Positions 1 through 11,100 of a stretch of 11,100 bases of DNA are shown piece after piece. The notes under the pieces were generated by a model that was not told where the DNA came from, made no database searches, and saw only the letters and a program-made list of their open reading frames with translations. A program made the translations under genes and the position numbers. The DNA comes from Spirogloea muscicola (taxonomy: Eukaryota; Streptophyta; Zygnematophyceae; Spirogloeales; Spirogloeaceae): NCBI GenBank assembly GCA_009602725.1, contig WELB01000019.1:538265-549364 (forward strand). Reading direction: 5' to 3'. Within the stretch, counting starts at the first letter, position 1. Each line of letters begins with the position of its first letter.

Positions 1-126
<126 letters not shown>

Positions 127-174
127 CCGGCGCCGGCGGCGGCGTCGGCGGCGGCGGCGGGCCGGGCGCCCGGC
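127..174 (+). repeat. GGC/GCG-rich leader before the GT77 start codon
   Basis: This is an imperfect run of GGC triplets interrupted by GTC and GCC. No in-frame stop occurs between it and the ATG at 175. In that frame it would encode mainly alanine and the poly-T would encode phenylalanine, so an upstream start cannot be excluded from the sequence alone. It is best read as 5' UTR. Confidence 0.6.
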
Positions 175-3100
175 ATGCTGCACCAGCGAGTGCGCCGCCT
201 GCTGCTGGCGACCATGGCTCTCTGCATTGGCGGCAGCTGCCTGTCCGTGCTCTCCATCTCGCCTACCCTGGCCATACTCCGCGCCGAGCCCGAGGCCGCT
301 GGCCCCGACCCCGTCGCCGCCTCGGTCGAGGCCGTCGCTCCTCAGTCGCCAAGCAGGGACGAGAGCGACCTGCCGGCTGCCTTGGAGGCGCCGTCCCCCA
401 CGCTTCCGGAGCTCAAGCTGTCTGCGGCTGCGTACAATGTGTCGGCTGCCGAGCCTGGCTCGCAATTGCTCGCTAATGACGTCCAGGCTGTAGGATACAG
501 CGAGGCACCTGGCGAAGCAGCGCAGCAGGTGCAGCAGGTGGATGGAAATGCAGTAATTGATGGGACGGCTGAGCACAAAGATATCATCGTAAGCAAGGCC
601 CCAGCACGCAGGGAGGCAACTGTGATTTCAAGGGGTGACGGGATGCCAGAACCATCTGCATTGCCTGTCCGACGAGTCATCAGGCCGCGTCGGAGCAGGA
701 TAATGCGAGCGCGGCCTTCGGATCGGGGCGCGCTGCAGGTCTCAGCTGGCCTCGGTGCCCCTGTCGAAGCCCTCCACGGAATTGCAACTGTGCTAGACAA
801 GGACAACTTGAAGAACATCGTGAAGAACAAGTTCGGTGCGTTGGACAAGAAGCACCCGATCGTCGTGACTTTTGCCAACTTTGCATACCTTGACTTTCTC
901 AGTAACTGGTTGCACCACGTTCATAAGCTCGGCACGCCGGCAGTCCTAGTAGGTGCTTTGGACGAGGCGACATACAAGGTGAGCCCGTCTTCTTGTCAGA
1001 ATCTAATACTCACCATGACTCGGCACCTCCGAGAGGCAATAGATGGTGCACAAGGCCCCGCCCATCAGCTGCTCTTCTTGTGCAGCCTCTCACTTCTTAA
1101 TTGTGCAGCTAGTCCCGTCACCTCGGATATGCTGAAGCCCACTGCCATGTCCGAGGCAGTGAGATGGAAGTGTGTTGCATTGCTCAGAAAGTTTGACTTA
1201 ACTGCAACATGCCCGGTTGGCTTGAGGGGTGCAGTGGTGCTCGGATCAGTCGCTAGGCCGGATGAGATTGGGCGCAGTGAGCTTGAAGGCGATGCTTGGT
1301 GAGGACCTTTTGAAGGGGGCCAAGCTCAGGGACATGGGGGCCACCAAGGTAGTCAAGCACTCCTTCTTAGATGAGCTGGCTTGGTGTAAGGGGTATTATC
1401 ATGTGAGAGCTGATATGACTTTACCTCTACCTGAGTAAGGTTCCTTTGACGTGGCTATAGACTAGTGATTAGCAAGCATGTGAAGATAATCAGCAGGCCA
1501 CTCAAGGGAAGCTCGCTGTGCTGCTGCTTGTCACCAATAGACCCATGTTGTGATTGCAATATACACACCGATGAAGACAGTGTGTTTTGGTCTGCAAGTG
1601 CTATGACAGGTCGCACTGCTGCTCGCTTTACTTGAGCACGGAAGGAGTGTCGTGCTCAGCGACGCCGACACAGTGTGGCTCCAGCCACTGCAGGGAGTCA
1701 CAAGTCTGTCTCCGGCGGCAGACCTCCTTGTTGCGTCCGAGTGCCTCTCGCCTGCAAGCGATCTGGCTATGTGAGAGCCTCCACTCATCTTACTGTCCTG
1801 CTTGCTCAGATTGCTGTCTCGACTGCACGAACCTTGACTTTCACATAAAACTCAAGTGTTCCTGGCGAGCGTCCAATGCTGTGACATTCTTGTAAGTTTG
1901 CAGTGAATTGACATTCTTATCGGGCTCCCTGCCTTGCTGCCAGAGAGTCTGTCAGATTAGTGTTGTTCTTGCTTGTGTGTTGTTGTCTAGACACCTTGTC
2001 TTCTCCGACCTTAGCTTTTTGAGCACACAACAATATGGATAGGCAGACCTGGCAAGTATATGCTGCATACAGTCCTGAAGCTTTGTAGAAAGCTGACGTG
2101 CTTGCAGAGCAGAGGCTACTGCTATTGGTGGTGACGCTGGGTGGTACAGAGAAGCCACCAGCAGGTCTAGAGAGGCGCTCGGCAACATCTATGATGCACC
2201 GTTCAGCACTGGCGCAATTGTAGCAAGGCCGACAGACAGAACTCAAGCAATGCTTGCAAAGTGGCTTACAATGATGGTGCAGAGAGGTCACGGTTGGCCA
2301 CAGCCCCTGCTGAGCGACCAGGATGCTTTCAATCGATTAGCAAGAGTTGGCATGTTCCCACTGCAGGTCTGCACAGCTTTTGCAGAAGCCAACAGATGCA
2401 TAGTGCTCTCACTTCTGCCTAGAAGTTCTGCAGCTTCTCATCTCCTTTTTGGGATTGTGATATTCTTGGATTTGGCTGCATGCACGTAGCAAGTTGCTGG
2501 CAGCATGATTTGTGCAACATGTAGGTTCGACATGTAGAGCACAAGTTTGACTTCTCTGTCTGCGTACCCAAAGTTTAGCAAGTAATCGCCAGCTGCTCAT
2601 TACTCAAGAGTGGCATATAGGTTGTCAAGCCAGACGGCGAGAGCAAGCTGGACAACCGCGTCTTCTGGGCCTTCAATCGCACAGTGAGTGCCCTGGTCCA
2701 GGCATTTGCTATGGATTGCATTTGTCTAGCTGACAAAGCTGCAGTAAGAGAAGGCTGATTGGTGTGCACAAGCATGGCTCATCGATCTATACATTGCCAG
2801 CAAATGCTCTTGGATATGGATTTGTGATGCTTGCAGGACTTTGTTGAAAGTGTATTGGACTTCTTAAATCTAAGCAATAATGTAAAGGCAATCATGGTCA
2901 AGAGTTGCACCACCAAGAGTTGCAAGATCTGCAGCTCATCAAGGCATTGCTGACCAAGACAGGGCATGATAATCAAGATCACCGGTCAAACCGAATATTC
3001 ACGAATTTGTAAGGCTCAATACCTAATTCTGCAGCAAGCTGGTCCTTACACGTTGTCAGGTACACCTGGGGGTCCTACCAGTGGCCCTTTTCCCATCCAG

Positions 3101-4954
3101 TCATGTGTACTTTGTGCAAAAGCACAACCAAGCGATGCCCATGGCGGTTCATGTCAGCCAAGCTGTGCATGGAGACAAGTGGGGACAGAAGCTGAGGCTT
3201 CAAGGTGCAAATCTGTGGGCTTTGGACGAAGACAGGTGAGCTCACTGACGACTGCGACCCAAGAAATTTCTTCCTAAATACCTACGATTTAGGGTTGAGG
3301 GTCCCATGGTGTCACAGCAGTCAGTGATGCCATTCAACTAAAATTTGATAAGGGCTTTGCTCTGGAATCGGCAAAATTAACGCCATTGGATACTATCAGT
3401 TCAGTCAGCGTATACATGTGTCATGATAGTGATTGCTGTAGTCGGAAAGTACGGTCCTGACTGTCTGTGTGCTGTCTTTTGCCTTCCCTGATTGGGAAAA
3501 AATCGTGCTGTAAGGCTTGCTTCTGATGTGTGCTCTGTTCTGGTGCTGCAGTTATTACCAGAATGGGAGCTTCTTATCATTTGATGCCTCTTTGCCCGTG
3601 GCATTGGACAACAAAAAGGGAGACCCCATTGCAAGGCAGTTGGCATATGCAAGCTATGTCCTCCTTTCCGTTCGTAATGCGCTGGCTATTGCGAGCATCC
3701 TGAAGAGGATTCTCATCCTGCCAGACGTGATTTGCATCTGCGACCAGTAAGCTATTTCTGTCCAACTGCCAGCCTGCAGCATGCATGCGGCTCTACTTAT
3801 ACAACTTCGCTACTTCTGCCTACACACTCTGCTTACAAGCAGTGTTATGTCATGAGCTGCATTTCACGGCTTGCGCACACTTTGAGGTAGGGACTGCATC
3901 AATGTTCAACATGCAGAATGTGGCAAAGTGGGAGACGTGGATCGTGTCGTATTCCGGGCGTTGATCAGGATGCAGAGCACCTATACCCAAGCTGCCCATT
4001 AGACCACTATGTAGATATTCAGAGTTGGATGGAGTCCAGCTTTCAAGTCCGTCCATCATCCTTCCTTCTGCATCCAAAAGTGCCAAAAGAAATAAAGAGC
4101 TCCAGGTGCTCCTACTCCCTGAGCTGAGTCTGTAGGCCTGTGCAGCTGCTGAATTTGACATGTCACGGATATCAGTATGGCCAGAAGCAAGATCAGTCCG
4201 GCTAAATTTGTCTACATCATTATTGCATTGATTGCATTGCGCTGCATTGCCGTGCTAATTGGACTTGGTGGGTACCCTACACTGATTGCTGCACTCATGC
4301 CATTGCAGGAAGGTCATCGGATTGGTGCCTCGCACTTCGTCAGGTAGTGGCCTTGTAGAGCATCCGACTGACCAGGAGGTTAAACAGTCCCTTCAGGGCT
4401 TTGACAGTGTGCGAGTTCTGCACCTGAGATCTACAGCATCTGCCTTCTGCAGGTATATCCTCTATACCTTGCATGCCCTTGTAGGATCGAAGTACATGTT
4501 GCAAGTACCCTCTTGCCAGCATCTAAGACCAGAGCCTATGCATGCATGCATAGTGGAGGACTCCTTCCAACCCAGGTGACATGCAGCTGCAACAATGTCA
4601 ACCTTGACTGATGGCCGAGGCACCAAAATCCTCAGATTGCCAATATCAAAATCTACAACTTGATTATGGCAACAGACTGACCTTTGGCTGGGGAGCTCCT
4701 TGACATGCAGGCATGAAGACGAGGAAGAAAACTTAAGATTCGACCGGGACACCTTGGACAAGGGCTTGTTTGGACCAGTATTGTGGTGCTCAGAAAGTGA
4801 AACTGAAGACAACTCTATGGAAGTGTCTGACTCGACTGCAACAGCTATTAGCAAGCTGCTATGCAGACAGATTGATCGACCACCATCCTTGTCAGAAAAG
4901 GCCACTGCCTCGTGCTATAGGCCTGCTGATGAATGGTCTCTAGAAAACAGATAA
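175..4954 (+). CDS. GT77 glycosyltransferase, XEG113-like (multi-exon)
   Basis: Predicted type II Golgi membrane enzyme; plant XEG113 adds arabinofuranose to hydroxyproline-linked chains on extensins. Proposed exons: 175-978, 1289-1402, 1497-1517 (doubtful), 1610-1770, 2165-2366, 2621-2683, 3060-3235, 3552-3746, 3917-4105, 4309-4452, 4711-4954. They total 2313 bases, one open frame of 770 residues ending in TAA. From exon 1610-1770 on, donor and acceptor phases agree at every junction. Residues 8-34 form a basic-flanked signal anchor, followed by a Pro/Ala-rich stem. The GT domain starts near 226 (KHPIVVTFANFAYLDFLSNW). Key blocks are LSDADTVWL (DxD, about 331-333), SDQDAFN (about 417), LGVLPVALFPSSHVYFVQ, the RNALAIASILKRILILP region, CPLDHYVDI and GPVLWCSE; family members have SDVDTVWL, WDQNAFN, GHTYFVQ. 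It is divergent: the usual HTTFQYSGTPGKRHR block is replaced by an AVHVSQAVHGDKWGQK-type sequence. Plants are about 640 residues; the stem and an acidic C-tail account for the extra length. The exon 2 start (1235, 1250 or 1289) is uncertain. The sugar specificity is inference. Confidence 0.85.
1497..1517 (+). other. Candidate 21-base microexon of the GT77 gene
   Basis: Exon 2 ends with codons for LAWCKGYYH, which aligns with the family block FGWGSPNFH. The next clear exon starts at 1610 with VALLLALLEHG. Family members have about six residues between these (KMGREK in plants). A 21-base piece, preceded by CAGCAG and followed by GTGCTG, encodes ATQGKLA in phase 0 and supplies a GK motif of about the right size. 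The alternatives are direct joining of 1402 to 1610, with a six-residue deletion, or a different short exon that I missed. Confidence 0.35.
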
Positions 4955-5305
4955 CAAGGATATGCTACTGCTGATGGCACTGACCCTGGCTGTAAGTGCA
5001 ATGGACAACAAAAGCATTTACAACAACATGCTTGCTTGATCGGTGGGAAGAGGCAAAACAAGGCTGTCTCAAGTTTGTGTTGTAACAAACTCAGAGAATG
5101 CTCTTGACAAGTGTAGTACTATATACACAGGCAGAACTGGTGGCAGGCGTGACACACTTGGTGCCACCAGCACCCTTGAGATATAACCTAGTTAGCCAGG
5201 TGCCTCTGACATCTGTAAAGTCTTGGGATGGGTGGGGTTAAAGTACACCAGTTGTGCTTCATGGAGCACAGGGCAACGCAAGCAGCTACAGCAGGAGTAG
5301 CACGT
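4955..5305. other. Intergenic space between convergent GT77 and H3 genes, with TGTAA signals
   Basis: I see no gene here. On the plus strand TGTAA, the green-algal poly(A) signal, occurs at 4991-4995 (about 37 bases after the GT77 stop), 5081-5085 and 5214-5218. On the minus strand TGTAA (plus TTACA) at 5018-5022 could end the H3 transcript, about 285 bases after its stop. If these are used, the two 3' UTRs nearly meet or overlap. A perfect 5-bp stem with a 5-base loop (5160-5174) lies 131 bases after the H3 stop. It does not match the animal or Volvox histone 3' stem-loop well, so I do not call it one. Confidence 0.5.
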
Positions 5306-6250
<945 letters not shown>

Positions 6251-7134
6251 ATTAGCTTGCATTCCGCACGTTGGGCATGGCCGCCTCGTGCCCCACCCAG
6301 TATTCGGGTGCTTCCTGGATTTGTGGCGCCTCTGCTATGCCAGCATGGTGAATCGCGCCGTCCGCGACCTGCATCGGCGCACTGGCTGCTGCTGTCATGT
6401 CACCTCCTGGTGCTCCGCTGTGTGCCACTTGCTCATAGGCTGGCCAGTGTCCTGGCTTCTCCCTCCTCACATTGGCCCCCACTGTCACGAAGCCATTGTC
6501 TTGGACTTAAGTCTTGCACGTGGCGTTATTGCGTTTTGTGACTGTGTGATGAACTCAAGTCTGGTGTATACTCAGCTCTGCATTCCTCAGTGGTGCCATG
6601 TCTAGGAGGGTGTATTTCAAAAGATCCAGCATCAACCAACTACGCCATGATTGTCACGTCTGGCTCTCATCAGTCTGCATTAATTACTGTGGTGCATCCT
6701 CAAACTCAGGCATCTTGATGAAGCTGCTTGCCTAAGATATTTAGTTGCCACTCGCATTACTCACTGAGGCCGCCACGCCGTGCACTTGCGTGCACACTGT
6801 TTAGTATAGTTGCCAAATATGGCTCGAACATCGCCAACGCCATCAGGTCTGCGACAGCAGAGCGCTCACTTGACCATCCCGCAGGATGCCAGAAGGGTTG
6901 AAGCGCACTATGGCCTACCTACTGATGACGTCTCTCATCAGCTGTCGACTCACACGGTGTGGTTGAGAAGCTCCATCATTACCTGCCTTTCAAGCACCAC
7001 CTTGCATAGGCTGCAATTTGCAGCTTAGACCCCATTGGCTCTTATGTTCTGAATGCCCCCTTCCCTTTCTTACCCCTGGTTAAGTCGTCTGACCTGCTCC
7101 CTTTAATGCTCTCATGCTATTTACTGCCTTGCAG
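6251..7134. other. Stretch without a recognisable gene
   Basis: Open frames exist on both strands (for example 6288-6605 plus and 6252-6488 minus), but none matches a family I know. The plus-strand one is Cys/Trp/His-rich in a way typical of noncoding frames. The minus-strand one is more protein-like (hydrophilic, rich in Ala, Gly, Pro and Glu) but short. A perfect 7-bp inverted repeat with a 6-base loop sits at 6922-6941. The right end (about 7060-7134) is rich in C and T and closes with CTTGCAG, which looks like an intron 3' end. Confidence 0.4.
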
Positions 7135-7350
7135 GCAGTCTCGTCGTCCTAACCGACAGCTTCCGGACGAAGGGCCCCATTACTTCTGAGACCGGCTATG
7201 CCGTGAAGGTGGCCGGACAGAAGAATTTGCACAAGTACAAGGACCACCCGGCGGGTGATACCTTTTACCCTCTGGCCATGAATATCCATGGGTGTTACGG
7301 GGGTCGCTGGTCCTCGTTACTTTCGCTGCTGGCCTCTCAAACTGACCAGC
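7135..7350 (+). pseudogene. Exon-like fragment resembling a retroelement protein C-terminus
   Basis: A pyrimidine-rich tract ending TTGCAG precedes a frame that reads GSLVVLTDSFRTKGPITSE, then KNLHKYKDHPAGDTFYPLA and NIHGCYGG. The spacing K..KY....AG..F.PLA....G..G resembles the C-terminal domain after the reverse transcriptase in plant, algal and fungal non-LTR elements, where a KY...F.P(F/L)..E(T/S)FG pattern is common. That is my recollection of the family, not a search result. After about 7350 the frame stays open to 7558 but drifts into Cys/Leu-rich, unlikely protein, and a second frame is also open. No reverse transcriptase or endonuclease motif is visible upstream, so it is at best a 5'-truncated remnant. 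The alternative is a real exon of a spliced gene whose other exons I failed to find. Confidence 0.35.
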
Positions 7351-7558
7351 GGCGCCGGGAAGAGGGTGCAGCCCTTCCGGTGGCTCGGCGCCTTTGGGTC
7401 TTGTTTCCTGCTACCGAATGCGTTTATCTATGTGCCTACAGCGGTCCCAGGCGATTGCTTTGCATCGCCGGGCTGGTCGTGCCCTTGCAGCAGCCTCTGG
7501 TTTGCGCAGCGGGGTTGCTCTTCCTCCCCTCAGCTCATCTGACTTCCTACTGCTGACG

Positions 7559-7961
7559 CGGGGGTATTGAGGGCGCCCTGTCTGCCTAGCCTTTGGCTCG
7601 GTCATGAACACCTCTATGCATTTGGCTGGCAGTTTACAGCCGATTCTTTAATATCAGCAGCCGCTTTGGTCCCCTGCAGGACGAGTCAGCTGGAGTTTAC
7701 TGGTTGCATCTTGCTACTTGTATACCTTTCCCCTTTCTTGGCCAGTTTGGAGTAGACTACCACGAGGAGTAGACTACCTCGAGTTGGTACCCCGAGTAGA
7801 CTACATCGAGTAGTAGACTACCTCCTGCGAATTATCACTCGGTCATCTCCCTCACATGCTGAGAGTCAAAATGCAAGAGCCCCAGAGAAATGCCAGCGAG
7901 CTTAGAACTGACTTGCACAACAATGCCCAGGTGGAAAAGCAGGGCTGCTTTCAATCATAAC
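7559..7961. other. NDUFAF7 3' flank with dyad repeats
   Basis: There is no gene here. On the minus strand this follows the NDUFAF7 stop. The nearest downstream minus-strand TGTAA apart from the one overlapping the stop codon is at plus 7634-7638. If it is used, the 3' UTR would be about 325 bases long and would include the dyad repeat cluster. Confidence 0.4.
7752..7821. repeat. Four copies of the dyad GTAGACTAC
   Basis: GTAGACTAC, a near-perfect palindrome around a central A, occurs at 7752-7760, 7769-7777, 7796-7804 and 7813-7821. The starts are 17, 27 and 17 bases apart, so a two-dyad unit is repeated at a 44-base interval. CGAG words follow copies 1 to 3, and the second copy is followed by a CTCGAG site. 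The arrangement looks like local duplication. Confidence 0.85.
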
Positions 7962-11051
<3,090 letters not shown>

Positions 11052-11100
11052 CTGTGTACACAGAGGAAGAGCAAGGTGGAGGGAGGGAGGGAGGGAGGGA
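11052..11100 (-). repeat. Intronic pyrimidine tract and GGGA microsatellite
   Basis: On the plus strand the window ends in repeated GGGA/GAGG units. On the minus strand this is a long CCCT pyrimidine tract leading into the acceptor TACACAG of the first visible NDUFAF7 exon. It is truncated by the window edge. Confidence 0.8.

Noticed and set aside
342-878. 178-residue minus-strand ORF opposite GT77 exon 1
   Set aside because: It is the antisense shadow of a GC-rich coding exon whose plus frame has a signal anchor and a recognisable GT77 start.
1917-2291. 124-residue minus-strand ORF
   Set aside because: Its composition is Ser/Cys-rich and it spans an intron and the exon at 2165-2366 of the opposite-strand gene.
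4538-4551. GCATGCATGCAT repeat as a regulatory site
   Set aside because: It is a short alternating word inside a GT77 intron; such words are frequent in this sequence and nothing ties it to a function.
4462-4905. 147-residue minus-strand ORF
   Set aside because: It runs opposite the last two GT77 exons and their intron, which have matched splice phases and family motifs. No family match is seen for the minus frame.
5160-5174. Canonical histone 3' stem-loop for H3
   Set aside because: The hairpin is perfect but its stem and loop sequence do not fit the known histone element, and it lies 131 bases after the stop.
6288-6605. 105-residue plus-strand ORF as a gene
   Set aside because: It is rich in Cys, His and Trp with no domain or codon bias like the real exons, and overlaps an equally open minus frame.
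7752-7821. CRISPR-like array
   Set aside because: The repeats are only 9 bases, unevenly spaced, with spacers of 8-18 bases, in a eukaryotic gene-rich context.

Overview
This is a stretch of nuclear DNA from a eukaryote, most likely a green alga and plausibly a trebouxiophyte. Four things point there. Two of its genes are broken into many exons with GT...AG introns that rejoin in frame. The conceptual proteins resemble plant and green-algal families. TGTAA, the chlorophyte-type poly(A) signal, follows the genes. Degenerate TTTAGGG telomere-type repeats lie inside an intron. I see no bacterial operon, tRNA, rRNA or CRISPR.

Layout. Bases 1-124 are pure T, followed by a GC-rich leader. From 175 to 4954 (+) runs a gene of about 11 exons for a Golgi-type membrane-anchored glycosyltransferase of family GT77, related to the plant extensin arabinosyltransferase XEG113. 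Joining the exons I inferred gives about 770 residues with no internal stop. From 5716 back to 5306 (-) lies an intronless histone H3 gene, convergent with the GT77 gene. Upstream of H3 is a GC-rich control region (about 5717-6250) with CACGTG palindromes, CCAAT boxes and one undetermined base (5774). From about 6250 to 7130 I find no convincing gene. At 7135-7350 (+) is an exon-like fragment that resembles the end of a retroelement protein. It is followed by a small repeat of GTAGACTAC dyads (7752-7821). From 7962 to beyond the right edge (-) runs the gene for NDUFAF7, the mitochondrial arginine methyltransferase needed for respiratory complex I assembly. Its last seven exons are here; the 5' exons lie outside.

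The genes do not form a pathway: cell-wall glycoprotein arabinosylation, chromatin and mitochondrial complex I assembly simply sit next to each other, as is normal in a nuclear genome. Both edges of the window are low-complexity (poly-T on the left, a GGGA microsatellite on the right), so this may be a whole small contig. I did not find a wholly new system. The most interesting points are the exon structures (a possible 21-base microexon and probable GC-AG introns), an H3 that mixes variant-defining residues, an intronic telomere-like tract, and the unexplained 7135-7821 region.
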